In this document: in pieces, positions 16,642-24,935 of the stretch | Position numbering within the stretch: the first letter of the stretch is position 1 | How the letters are laid out: each line of letters starts with the position of its first letter | From: Hymenobacter artigasi | GTDB lineage: Bacteria; Bacteroidota; Bacteroidia; Cytophagales; Hymenobacteraceae | Reading direction: 5' to 3' | DNA: 64,000 bases | NCBI RefSeq assembly: GCF_012275535.1 | Contig: NZ_JAAVTK010000004.1 | Location: forward strand, 1 to 64,000 | Notes under the pieces: model-generated | The model's input: only the letters and a program-made list of their open reading frames with translations | The model's database searches: none | What the model was told of the DNA's origin: nothing | Made by a program: the position numbers and the translations under genes

Positions 16642-17997
16642 TCATTCTGCTGCCCGATTGCGTAAACCCAGCGTCAGCTCCCACACCAGTACCCCGAGCG
16701 TAACCACATATTCCAGCGCTACCAGCCACAGGTTTTCGGTGTAGGCGCTGCTGCGGTAGGCGGCGTAGGAAAGCACCGCCAGCCCGCCCCACACCAACGG
16801 AAAGCGGAAGCGCGACAGCGCCCCCAGCCCGATGAGCAGCGTGAGATACCACGGATGCACGGTAGTGGCCAGGGCATAATACGCGGTAAGCATCAGCAGC
16901 AGCGTTTGGGCCAGCGAGGCTACGGTGAGGTGGCGCTCGCGCCACGCCAGCGCCAGCCCAAGCAGGCCGCCGGTGAGCGCCAGCGCCGGGCCGATTTGGG
17001 CAATTTCGTTGTACGTAGTGAGTTGGTAGCCAATGGCCCGTACCACGTAGTAGATGCTGGCATTGAACTCGAAGCTGCGGAAATACAGGTTCAGGCTGCG
17101 GCTGATGTTGACGACCAGCGCTACCGACAGGAACGGGCTGAACAGCACCAGCAGCGTGCCCGCCACCATGCCCGCGTATGCCAGAAATCGCCGCCAGCCC
17201 AGCCGCCTGATTAGCAAGGGCAGCACCAGCAGCGGCAGCAGCTTGGCGGCCACGCCCAGGGCCAGCGCCCCCGCCGACTTGGCCCATTGCTGCCGGCTCA
17301 GCAGCCAGATGGCCAGGAGTAGAAAGCACAGGGCCAGCGCCTCGAAGTGCAGGTTGCCAGTGAGTTCCATGATGGGCAGCGGGTGCAGCAGGTAGCGCAG
17401 CGCCCGAACCCGGGGCCAGCCCATGGCGGCCAGCAACGCCAGCAGGAGCCAGGCGGTGCCGGCTTCGGCGGCCATAATTACCAGGCGCAGGCAGGTGACA
17501 AACCCGTGCTCGGAAGCCGGAAACAGGCGGGCCGCGCCCCCGAATATCGCCTGGCACACCGGCGGGTATACCGAGTAGTAGTGCGGCGAGTTGAGCTGCC
17601 GGTATAGCTGCTGAAGCTCGGGCAATACCGCGTTGCGCACGCTGGCATCGGGCAGGGCGGTGCGGGCACCGTCGGCAATTATCTCATCGGGCCGAAACCG
17701 GAACGGGTTCACGCCGTGCGCTACCAGCAGGCCATCCCAGTGAAAGCGGAAAAAATCGTCGGAAAAAGCCGGCGTGGCCGGCAGCCACAACAGCCGGAAC
17801 GCCAGCGCCGCACCCAGCCCCCAGCGCAGCGGCAACCGGCTGTGCAGCAGCCACGCATACGCCCCCAGCGCCACCGCAAACAAGCCCGCAAGCTGGCCAA
17901 AATTTACCCTTGGGGTGGCAAATGCTAAGCCCGCGTACGCCCCGCCGGCCAGCAGCAGCGCCGCAACCTGAGAAACGGAAGGCAGCTTGAGAGACAA
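16642..17997 (-). CDS. Polytopic GT-C-type glycosyltransferase (GT87/mannosyltransferase-like)
   Basis: 451 residues with about ten to twelve hydrophobic segments. The start is a TTG at 17997; no better in-frame start is visible. A short loop near residues 78-95 has DDFFRFHWDG and GVNPF, the acidic loop expected in GT-C enzymes using polyprenyl-phosphate sugars, and HPWYLTLL occurs near the end. It should transfer a sugar on the periplasmic side of the inner membrane. It shares strand with two GT2 genes upstream and probably serves a common glycan or glycolipid. Confidence 0.8.
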   Translation of the reverse strand: MSLKLPSVSQVAALLLAGGAYAGLAFATPRVNFGQLAGLFAVALGAYAWLLHSRLPLRWGLGAALAFRLLWLPATPAFSDDFFRFHWDGLLVAHGVNPFRFRPDEIIADGARTALPDASVRNAVLPELQQLYRQLNSPHYYSVYPPVCQAIFGGAARLFPASEHGFVTCLRLVIMAAEAGTAWLLLALLAAMGWPRVRALRYLLHPLPIMELTGNLHFEALALCFLLLAIWLLSRQQWAKSAGALALGVAAKLLPLLVLPLLIRRLGWRRFLAYAGMVAGTLLVLFSPFLSVALVVNISRSLNLYFRSFEFNASIYYVVRAIGYQLTTYNEIAQIGPALALTGGLLGLALAWRERHLTVASLAQTLLLMLTAYYALATTVHPWYLTLLIGLGALSRFRFPLVWGGLAVLSYAAYRSSAYTENLWLVALEYVVTLGVLVWELTLGLRNRAAE

Positions 17998-18033
17998 GGG
18001 TTTCAGCGTTCTGTTGAGTAGGTAGTCCGGAAT

Positions 18034-18104
18034 AAGTAGTCAGTAATCAGATTTCAGCTATCTAAAAATCAGTCAATTAATTTCCGTCTGATTATCGACT
18101 ACTT
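18034..18104. repeat. Imperfect palindrome with core TTTTTAGATAGCTG
   Basis: Outer arms 18034-18050 and 18088-18104 pair with two mismatches. The inner stretch (about 18049-18080) is nearly identical, in reverse orientation, to 40035-40066. The right arm reaches the stop codon of the 18103-19560 gene. Confidence 0.75.
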
Positions 18105-19560
18105 AGTTGTCGTCGCGGACGGAATAGTAGCAAATCGCCGCGAAGCCAATGGTGAGCAGCGAGTGAAACGGCAGCAGTCCGAAGTCGTTGAGGTAAAGGC
18201 CGGCCGCGAGGCCAAACGCGAAGTACACTGCCAGCACGCCTTCCAGAATTACAAGGCCGCCCACGCCGCCGGTGCGGTAGCGCCGCTTGCGGGCGGGGCT
18301 GCCGGTGCCGGCCTTGGGCGTACGCACAAACGGCGTGCGCTTGCCCCACCAGCCCAGTACCACGGCCCGGGCATTGTGCAGCGACAGGCCCATCGAAACC
18401 GATAAAAACAACAGGAAAAATACCGGGTAGCGCCACAGTGGCTTGGTGGGGTGGGCCAGCCGCCAGGCAGTGTAGTAGTAATAAATGAGCGGCGTGAACC
18501 CAATCAGAAATACCGAAGCCAATCGAAACACGCCCTTAAACTCCTGGTGCTGCGCCCGCACAAACACCAGTGGCACGCTAAGGAGTGCCATGAGCATGAT
18601 GACGATGTACACGCTGCTGTTGAGCAGGTGGAAGGTGGCCTGCAGCTTCACGCCCAGCGGCTGCTGGGAGCGCCACATGTTGCCGAGGTGCTTATGGGCG
18701 GTTTCGGCCGCGCCCTTGGTCCAGCGGAACTGCTGCGATTTGAGAGCATCCATCATGGCGGGCAACTCGGCGGGGGCCACTATTTCGGGGCGGAAGATGA
18801 AGCGCCAGCCGCGCAGCTGGGCGCGGTAGCTCAGGTCGAGGTCTTCGGTGAGGGTGTCGGTGTGCCAGCCGCCGGCATCGTCAATGCAGGCGCGTCGCCA
18901 CACGCCGCCCGTGCCGTTGAAGTTGATGAAAAAGCCCGCCGCCGTGCGCCCCACCTGCTCAACGAGAAAGTGCGCGTTCAGCCCAAAGGCCTGCAGGCGG
19001 GTCAGCAGCGACTCGTTCTCGTTCAGGTGCCCCCAGCGGGTTTGCACCACGCCCACTGCTTTATCCTGCAAAAAGAAGGGGATGGTGCGCCGCAAAAAAT
19101 CCGGGTCGGGCACGAAATCCGCGTCGAAAATGGCCACGAACTCATCCGCATTTTCTTCCAGCCCATAGCGCAGCGCGCCGGCTTTGTAGCCCTCCCGGTC
19201 GGGCCGGCATACGTGGCTGATGCGCAGGCCCCGGGCGGCGTAATGGGCCACGCGGGCGGCGGCCAGGGCCACGGTGGCATCGGTGGAGTCGTCGAGCACC
19301 TGGATGTGCAGGCGGTCGGCGGGATAGTCGAGGGCAGCGGCGGCGTCGATAATGCGCTCCACCACGTTTTGCTCGTTGTAGAGCGGCAGCTGCACCAGCA
19401 CACGGGGCCACTTGGCCGGCGCGGGTGGGGCCGGAGCCAGCCCCTTGGCATACGCCCGCAGGGCCAGCCGCGTGAGCTGCCACTGCCCCGCGCTAAACCC
19501 CAGGATGAACAGCAGGCACAGGGTGTACAGCACCACCAGCAAAAGGGGCAGTACCGCCAT
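18103..19560 (-). CDS. Membrane-bound GT2 glycosyltransferase, cellulose-synthase/glucan-synthase-like
   Basis: 485 residues from the ATG at 19560. One N-terminal membrane helix is followed by the catalytic domain with the D,D,D,QxxRW set: VLDDSTDAT, FDADFVP, TEDLDLSYR and QQFRW. Several membrane helices follow (about 310-420) and two more near the C-terminus. This is the architecture of processive or semi-processive beta-glycosyltransferases that use UDP-sugars on the inner face of the membrane. The product could be a glucan, mannan or glycolipid; no PilZ domain or BcsB partner is seen. Its stop lies at the edge of the 18034-18104 repeat. Confidence 0.87.
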   Translation of the reverse strand: MAVLPLLLVVLYTLCLLFILGFSAGQWQLTRLALRAYAKGLAPAPPAPAKWPRVLVQLPLYNEQNVVERIIDAAAALDYPADRLHIQVLDDSTDATVALAAARVAHYAARGLRISHVCRPDREGYKAGALRYGLEENADEFVAIFDADFVPDPDFLRRTIPFFLQDKAVGVVQTRWGHLNENESLLTRLQAFGLNAHFLVEQVGRTAAGFFINFNGTGGVWRRACIDDAGGWHTDTLTEDLDLSYRAQLRGWRFIFRPEIVAPAELPAMMDALKSQQFRWTKGAAETAHKHLGNMWRSQQPLGVKLQATFHLLNSSVYIVIMLMALLSVPLVFVRAQHQEFKGVFRLASVFLIGFTPLIYYYYTAWRLAHPTKPLWRYPVFFLLFLSVSMGLSLHNARAVVLGWWGKRTPFVRTPKAGTGSPARKRRYRTGGVGGLVILEGVLAVYFAFGLAAGLYLNDFGLLPFHSLLTIGFAAICYYSVRDDN

Positions 19561-19657
19561 CAGAAACAAAGAATAAAGATTCGCAACACAACCAAAAAAA
19601 CAGCTCCACCGACCGGGCAGACGCGGGCCGGGCCGGAAACTTACCGACCGGAAAAAA

Positions 19658-20356
19658 TTACCAGTATTTAAAAATCGTCCACAGAATTTTGTAGCCCGCC
19701 CCGAGGGTGCCGCGCACCGTGCCCGACACCTTGCTCGTGCCGATGCGCTTGCGGTAGCGCACGGGCACTTCCACGGTGCGCAGGCCCAGGCGGGCAGCTT
19801 TCACCTGCATTTCCACGGTCCAGCCGTAGGTTTTGTCTTCCATGCCAATGCGCAGCAGGGCCGGGGCCGTAACCGCCCGGAACGGTCCCAAATCGGTGAC
19901 GGTGCCGCCGTAGCGGATGTTGAGCAAGCGGGCGGCCAGCCAGTTGCCAAACCGCTGCTGGGGTAGGAGGGAGCCCTTTTCGCGCACGCCCAGGGCGCGG
20001 GAGCCGATGACCAGGTCGGCCTCCCCGCGTAGGAGCGGGGCCAGTAGTTCGGGCATTTGTTCGGGGAAATCGGAATGGTCGCCATCGAGAAATACGACGA
20101 AGTCGGGCTGTTCGGATTGCGGCCGGCCAAAGGCGTGGGCCATGCCTGCCAGGCAGGCGTAGCCGTAGCCGGGCCGGGGCTCGCGCAGCACGGTGGCCCC
20201 ACCGGCCCGGGCCATTTCACCGGTGTTGTCGGTCGAGTTGTTATCGACCACAATCACCTCCTGCGCCAAACCAGCCGGGATTTCGGCCAGTACCAGGCCA
20301 ATGGCGGCGGCCTCGTTGTGGGCGGGAATGATAACGCTGACGCGGGGCTGGGGCAT
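19658..20356 (-). CDS. GT2 glycosyltransferase, polyprenyl-phosphate sugar synthase-like
   Basis: 232 residues from the ATG at 20356. VSVIIPAHNEAAAI, VVDNNSTDNT, FLDGDHSDFP and GSRALG are the usual signatures of the DPM1-like GT2 subgroup, and RYRKRIGTSKVSGT is its basic C-terminal signature. There is no membrane helix, fitting a DPM1-type enzyme that loads glucose or mannose onto a polyprenyl phosphate. The adjacent membrane GT-C enzyme (16642-17997) uses exactly such donors, so a donor/acceptor pair is a reasonable inference. Confidence 0.88.
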   Translation of the reverse strand: MPQPRVSVIIPAHNEAAAIGLVLAEIPAGLAQEVIVVDNNSTDNTGEMARAGGATVLREPRPGYGYACLAGMAHAFGRPQSEQPDFVVFLDGDHSDFPEQMPELLAPLLRGEADLVIGSRALGVREKGSLLPQQRFGNWLAARLLNIRYGGTVTDLGPFRAVTAPALLRIGMEDKTYGWTVEMQVKAARLGLRTVEVPVRYRKRIGTSKVSGTVRGTLGAGYKILWTIFKYW

Positions 20357-20450
20357 GAAGCAAATGGTGTAACGGGCCACAAAGATGCCGCCGCCGCCGT
20401 AAAGCCGCACCGTGCCGCTACCTTGCGGCTCTTTTTCAATCCCCCGTTGT

Positions 20451-20906
20451 ATGCTCCAGGTAGGCCAGCCCGCTCCCGATTTCACGCTCACCACCACTTC
20501 CGGCGAAACATTCCGCCTGGCCGACCAGCGTGGCCGGCACCTGGTGCTTTACTTCTACCCCAAGGACGATACCCCCGGCTGCACCGCCGAAGCCTGCTCG
20601 TTCCGCGACCAGTACGAGGATTTCAAGGACCTCGGGGCCGAAGTCATCGGCATCAGCTCCGACAGCGAGAAGTCGCACCAGAAATTCACCCAGAAGCACC
20701 GCCTGCCCTTCGAGCTGCTGGCCGATACCGACGGGAAAGTGCGCAAGCTCTACGAGGTGCCCCGCGCCCTGCTGGGCCTGCTGCCCGGGCGCGTCACATT
20801 TGTGATTGATAAAGAAGGAGTTGTTCAGTATATCTTCAACTCCTTGAGTGGCGCTACCGACCATGTGAGCAACGCCAAAAAGGTGCTGCAAGGGCTGCCC
20901 GCCTAA
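20451..20906 (+). CDS. bcp: Thioredoxin-dependent peroxiredoxin, BCP/PrxQ type
   Basis: 151 residues from the ATG at 20451. FYPKDDTPGCTAEAC has the peroxidatic Cys44 and, five residues later, Cys49, the spacing of alpha2-to-alpha2 PrxQ enzymes that form an intramolecular disulfide. AEVIGISSDS and VTFVIDKEGVV are conserved family blocks. It reduces H2O2 and organic hydroperoxides in the cytosol with electrons from thioredoxin. It is divergent from the GT2 gene and 7 bases ahead of the SRPBCC gene, so it leads a two-gene unit. Confidence 0.93.
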   Translation: MLQVGQPAPDFTLTTTSGETFRLADQRGRHLVLYFYPKDDTPGCTAEACSFRDQYEDFKDLGAEVIGISSDSEKSHQKFTQKHRLPFELLADTDGKVRKLYEVPRALLGLLPGRVTFVIDKEGVVQYIFNSLSGATDHVSNAKKVLQGLPA

Positions 20907-20913
20907 CCAATAA

Positions 20914-21369
20914 ATGGCGCGCATTGAGCTGGAAATGATGGTGCAGGTGCCCCCCGAGGCTTGCTATGCGCTGGCGCTGAACGTGCAGGCCCACCTCGCT
21001 TCCACGCTCCAAACGGGGGAGCGCGTGGTAGCTGGCCCCGCTGATGGGCAGCTGAAGCTTGGCGACGTAGTGACCTGGGAAGCGCGGCACCTGGGCATCC
21101 GCCAGCGCCTGACGGTGCGGATTTCGGCGGCCACGCCACCCCATCATTTCCGGGATGAGATGGTCAGGGGTGCATTCCGAACGCTGCGGCACGACCATTA
21201 TTTTGAGGCGGTGCCGGGTGGTACCCGGGTGCGCGATATTTTTGAGTTTAGTAGTCCGCTGGGGTTCGTGGGGCGCTGGTTCGATAAGCTGTTTTTGAAG
21301 CGGTACCTAACCCGGTTTCTGCGGGCTCGGAATGCGATGTTGAAACAGCAGCTTGAGCAAAACCGCTAG
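20914..21369 (+). CDS. SRPBCC-fold ligand-binding protein
   Basis: 151 residues. The N-terminal IELEMMVQVPPEACYAL, the middle LGDVVTWEARHLGIRQRL and TPPHHFRDEMVRGAFRTLRHDHYFE, and the amphipathic C-terminal helix (LFLKRYLTRFLRARNAML) give the START/SRPBCC hydrophobic-cavity pattern. The bound ligand is unknown. It starts 7 bases after the peroxiredoxin stop and is probably co-transcribed with it. Confidence 0.82.
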   Translation: MARIELEMMVQVPPEACYALALNVQAHLASTLQTGERVVAGPADGQLKLGDVVTWEARHLGIRQRLTVRISAATPPHHFRDEMVRGAFRTLRHDHYFEAVPGGTRVRDIFEFSSPLGFVGRWFDKLFLKRYLTRFLRARNAMLKQQLEQNR

Positions 21370-21406
21370 GTTTCCCGTAGAAGCAACCTCACCAATTGCT
21401 TCCACG

Positions 21407-22399
21407 ATGCCCCGTTTCCTGCTCTTTCTCTTGCTGCCCCTGTTGCTGGCCACTACTGCCGCCCCGGCCCAGACCGCGCCTATCAACGCCACGCTCGACG
21501 GCTACGAATATCCGTTCCCGGTGCGCTACCTGCCGCTGAAGCTGGAAGGGCAGGCCCTGCGCATGGCCTACATGGACGTGCCGCCCACCGCCAAGACCAA
21601 CGGCCGCACCGTAGTGCTGCTGCACGGCAAGAACTTCTTCGGGTCCTACTGGCGCGAGACGATAAAGACGCTGGCCGCCGCTGGTTTCCGGGTGGTGGTG
21701 CCCGACCAACTGGGCTTTGGCAAGTCGGATAAGCCGGATATCCACTACTCGTTTCATCAGCTGGCCCGCAATACCAGGCACTTGCTCGACACGCTGGGCG
21801 TGAAAAATGCCGTAATAGTGGGCCATAGCATGGGCGGCATGCTGGCCACCCGCTTCGCCCTGATGTACCCCGAAACCACCGAAAAGCTGGTGCTCGAAAA
21901 CCCCATCGGCCTGGAGGATTACCGCGTGGGTGTGCCCTTCCAATCCGTGGACCAGGCCGAAGCCAACGAGCTGAAAAGCACCGAAGCCAGTATCCGCAAG
22001 TACCACGCAACTTATTACCCCAACGGCTACCCGGCGGCCCACGACCAGTGGCTGTTGCCCTTGGCCGCCCAAACCCGCAGCCCCGATTTCCCCAAAGTAG
22101 CCCGTGCCAACGCCCTCACCTTCGAGATGATATACCAACAGCCGGTGAGCTACGAATTCAGCCGCATAACCATGCCCACGCTACTCATCATCGGTCAGGC
22201 CGACCGCACGGTGGTGGGCAAAGGCCTGATAAAAGACCCCAAAATACTGGCCCAAATGGGCCAATACCCGGCGCTGGGCCGCCGCACCGCCGCCGAAATA
22301 AAGGGCGCAAAACTGGTGGAGATTCCGAACGTGGGGCACATCCCGCATCTGGAAGCTCCGGCGCAGTTTTACAAGGCGCTGCTGGGGTTTTTAGGGTAG
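21407..22399 (+). CDS. Secreted alpha/beta hydrolase
   Basis: 330 residues from the ATG at 21407 with a signal peptide (MPRFLLFLLLPLLLATTAAPAQ). The frame is open back to 21353 inside the SRPBCC gene, but the signal peptide sets the start. VVLLHGKNFFGSYW is the oxyanion-hole strand, GHSMGGMLATR holds the nucleophile Ser, and NVGHIPHLEAP holds the catalytic His near the end. It hydrolyses an ester, lactone or similar bond in the periplasm; the substrate is unknown. Confidence 0.88.
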   Translation: MPRFLLFLLLPLLLATTAAPAQTAPINATLDGYEYPFPVRYLPLKLEGQALRMAYMDVPPTAKTNGRTVVLLHGKNFFGSYWRETIKTLAAAGFRVVVPDQLGFGKSDKPDIHYSFHQLARNTRHLLDTLGVKNAVIVGHSMGGMLATRFALMYPETTEKLVLENPIGLEDYRVGVPFQSVDQAEANELKSTEASIRKYHATYYPNGYPAAHDQWLLPLAAQTRSPDFPKVARANALTFEMIYQQPVSYEFSRITMPTLLIIGQADRTVVGKGLIKDPKILAQMGQYPALGRRTAAEIKGAKLVEIPNVGHIPHLEAPAQFYKALLGFLG

Positions 22400-22522
22400 G
22401 GTTAAGAATACGACCCGACTTTGGCAGTACGTAAGTACTCTGTCCACTGTACCTTAACCCCCGTTTAGGTTAACGCCTGCTAGTGAGCAGAGGAGGCTTA
22501 TAACTTGGTAACTAAGTGGCCG

Positions 22523-22915
22523 TTACTCGTCTTTTTTTTGCACTAATGCCTTGGTTACTTCCAAGTAATAGAATGTGCGACCAGCAGGTCCAAGAGGCGG
22601 CTGCTTATCGTATGGTTTATAAGTGCCGCTAAACAGCACTTGGTTGCCCACCCTTTGCAGGTTTGTCGGCAAGGTCCCACAAAGCATACCGAAATCCACC
22701 GAATCATACGTGCCTGGTATTACCCGACGGACGTAATACTGTTGCAGTGCAGGTTCGAAGCCAATCGTGCCTTCTACGTTCGTCACCGTTTTCACGGGCT
22801 GCTTATCTGAGGCACAGGATTCAGAAGTAACTGCGGGGGCTTCCTCGCATTTCTGACACCCACTGCTGGCAAATAGCAGTCCGCTCAGCAGGCAGCACGA
22901 AAAAATCGTTTTCAT
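22523..22915 (-). CDS. Small Cys-containing lipoprotein, unknown
   Basis: 130 residues with a lipobox (ASSGC) near residue 20, then CQKCEE, a further Cys at TSESCA, and a folded-looking part (VEGTIGFEPALQQYYVRR, MLCGTLP, VLFSGTYKP). Base composition is visibly more AT-rich than in the flanking genes, which may mean recent acquisition. No family is recognised. About 240 AT-rich bases separate it from the redox operon, leaving room for its own promoter. Confidence 0.75.
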   Translation of the reverse strand: MKTIFSCCLLSGLLFASSGCQKCEEAPAVTSESCASDKQPVKTVTNVEGTIGFEPALQQYYVRRVIPGTYDSVDFGMLCGTLPTNLQRVGNQVLFSGTYKPYDKQPPLGPAGRTFYYLEVTKALVQKKDE

Positions 22916-23152
22916 AAAATAGGGGAATGATTACATGGACGTGACCGCTGCTGCTGTGTATTAGTTGCTTGCACTCAAAATATAGGGCAAAAGATTACTT
23001 TCATCTTTTCAGTGAGCAGTAACTAGTTGACTGAAAATTATTTGCAGCAAGCCTCTGCCAAGTACTGTTAGTTTAATGAACTCGTTCATCTTTCAAAGTT
23101 CGGAAATCATTCGCTATCAAGCTGGTGAAACGCTGTTAAACTTCTGAATCAG

Positions 23153-24514
23153 CTAGCTCAAAATCCGCAGCGAATCGGCGTGAATCAACTGCGAGGCCTG
23201 ATACCGGCCTTCGCGCGGGCCGTTTTCCAGGTTGAGCACGCCGCGGGGGCATGCGGTGCTACACATGCCGCAGCCCACGCACGAGGCCCGGATGATGGGC
23301 TCGCCGCGCTGGGCATATTGCTGCACGTCGATGCCCATCTCGCACACGTTGGAGCAGTTGCCGCACGAGATGCACTGCGCGCCGTTGGTGCTGATGCGGA
23401 AGCGCGAGAAATGCTTTTGCAGCAGACCCAGGTAAGCGGCCATGGGGCAGCCGAAGCGGCACCACACCCGCGAGCCCATCAAGGGGTAGAAGCCCACCCC
23501 GATGACCCCCGAAAACACGGCCCCGATGGCAAAGCCGTACCACTTGGCCCCTACATTACCGGCCTCGCCCAGCAGCGTGCCGCCGGTGGCGAAGTGTACC
23601 CACAGCAGCGCCGTAATGGCAATTATCAGCCCCAGCACGGTGTAGATAATGCGGACCTCCCAGCGCCAGGCGGTGCGGCTTTTGTCGGATAGATGGCGGT
23701 AGGGGTCGCCGGCGGTTTCGGCCAGGCCGCCGCAGCCGCACACCCACGAGCAGTACCAGCGCTTGCCGTAGAAGTACGTGAGCACGGGCGTGGCCACAAA
23801 TGACATCACCGCGCCCCAGAACACCATGAACACGCCCAGCGCCTGCCCGTTCTGGACGAGGCTATGCACATCGCTGGGCCACAGGTACTGGTAGTGCAGC
23901 GGCCAGAAGTAGGTGAAATAAAACTCCGGCTGCTGGAAAAACTGGAGCAGCCCCGGAATCAGAAACGCAAAGCCCAGCTGGAAAAACATCACCGAAGCCG
24001 TGCGGATAACCTGGTAGCGCGAGTGGCGGTATTTCCACAGCGCCCGGCCGCCCATCAGCAGTATCGCCAGCGTGTAGAACGTGCCGTAGAGAAACCATTG
24101 GTCGGCCGGCCGGCCCCGCAGGGCCTGGCTAAAGCTATCGAGTGGATGCACCAAGTTGTTGAGCAGGCCAAAATTGCCCTTGCCATCGTCGCCGCTGTAC
24201 CAGTACAGCACCACGTAGAAGCCGGTGAGCACCAGCCCGGTAATCCAGGCAATGGCGCCGCGTCCGGTGCTGGCCCGTAGCCAAAGGTTGTCCTGCTGCA
24301 CGCCCGCCGGGTGCTGGCCAAACTTCAGCCAGCTCCAGGCTAAGGTACCGGCGCTCACCAGGCCCAGGGCCAGCCAGAACCAGGTAGTGCGGCGCGCGGG
24401 GTCGGCATCGGCCCAGGCCAGGAGCAGGGCCAGCAGGCCGCCGGCCACCACGGCCAGCGTGAGCTTTTCGGCGGGCGAAGTCGCGGGCAGGGGCGGGGAG
24501 AGGGTAGGCGTCAT
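23153..24514 (-). CDS. NapH/NosR-like polytopic membrane ferredoxin (two 4Fe-4S clusters)
   Basis: 453 residues. About eight membrane helices run to residue 340. A membrane Cys pair is in YCSWVCGCGG and another in WCRFGCPM, as in NapH/NosR/CcoG-type proteins. Two classic 4Fe-4S motifs, CISCGNCSNVC and CVGCGMCSTACP, follow in the C-terminal soluble part. Such proteins pass electrons between the quinone pool and a partner. No nitrate, nitrous oxide or cytochrome oxidase maturation genes are nearby; the neighbours are a FAD oxidoreductase and a tiny membrane protein, so the partner is probably new (inference). Confidence 0.87.
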   Translation of the reverse strand: MTPTLSPPLPATSPAEKLTLAVVAGGLLALLLAWADADPARRTTWFWLALGLVSAGTLAWSWLKFGQHPAGVQQDNLWLRASTGRGAIAWITGLVLTGFYVVLYWYSGDDGKGNFGLLNNLVHPLDSFSQALRGRPADQWFLYGTFYTLAILLMGGRALWKYRHSRYQVIRTASVMFFQLGFAFLIPGLLQFFQQPEFYFTYFWPLHYQYLWPSDVHSLVQNGQALGVFMVFWGAVMSFVATPVLTYFYGKRWYCSWVCGCGGLAETAGDPYRHLSDKSRTAWRWEVRIIYTVLGLIIAITALLWVHFATGGTLLGEAGNVGAKWYGFAIGAVFSGVIGVGFYPLMGSRVWCRFGCPMAAYLGLLQKHFSRFRISTNGAQCISCGNCSNVCEMGIDVQQYAQRGEPIIRASCVGCGMCSTACPRGVLNLENGPREGRYQASQLIHADSLRILS

Positions 24515-24521
24515 TCTTTGG

Positions 24522-24594
24522 TTAATGAAGAATTAGGAATGAAGTATTAGGAATTGCTGAATGACGCTTCGGCCAATTCTTCATTCCTCATTAA
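24522..24594. repeat. AT-rich imperfect inverted repeat in the redox operon
   Basis: TTAATGAAGAATTAGGAATGAAG-like sequence (from 24522) faces AATTCTTCATTCCTCATTAA (24575-24594). It fills the 81-base space between the 74-residue membrane protein and the ferredoxin gene. Confidence 0.6.
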
Positions 24595-24595
24595 A

Positions 24596-24820
24596 TTAAT
24601 GATGGTGGTGCGGCTCGTCGGGCTTGCCGAAGATGTTGATGAGCGTACCTACGAGATAAAAGCCCGTCCAGCATACGTAGAGCCAGTTGAAGCCGGCCGG
24701 TAGGTAGCCCACGAAAAAGTGCAGAATCAGGTGCGCGCCGGCACTCATCAGCAGGCCCGTGAGCGCGATGAACTGGAAGCTGTTGAGGGCCGAGGGGCGG
24801 TATAGCTTGGAGAAATCCAC
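24596..24820 (-). CDS. Small two-helix membrane protein, unknown
   Basis: 74 residues from a GTG at 24820. Two hydrophobic segments (about 17-37 and 44-62) are followed by a short tail ending in four His (PDEPHHHH), a natural metal-binding-looking end. It lies between the FAD oxidoreductase and the membrane ferredoxin, so it may be a small subunit or anchor of a complex with them. No family is recognised. Confidence 0.78.
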   Translation of the reverse strand: MDFSKLYRPSALNSFQFIALTGLLMSAGAHLILHFFVGYLPAGFNWLYVCWTGFYLVGTLINIFGKPDEPHHHH

Positions 24821-24830
24821 GGATTAGGAA

Positions 24831-24935
24831 ATTAAAAATTTATAATTAAAAATTAAAAATGGGTGCGCCAGCACTGCAGCTACAAGCTGCTTTTCAGGTC
24901 GCCAAAAACGGAATATTTAATTATTAATTTTTAAT
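24831..24935. repeat. AT-rich inverted repeat (TAAAAATTAAAAAT family)
   Basis: Left block 24831-24860 and right block 24912-24935 are AT-rich and complementary. The right block contains the last codons and the stop of the upstream oxidoreductase. A similar element lies at 31220-31310. Confidence 0.7.

Noticed and set aside
23153..24514. CcoG or NapH/NosR assigned by name
   Set aside because: The cluster motifs fit the superfamily but the neighbours (no cytochrome oxidase, nitrate or nitrous oxide genes) do not support a specific name.
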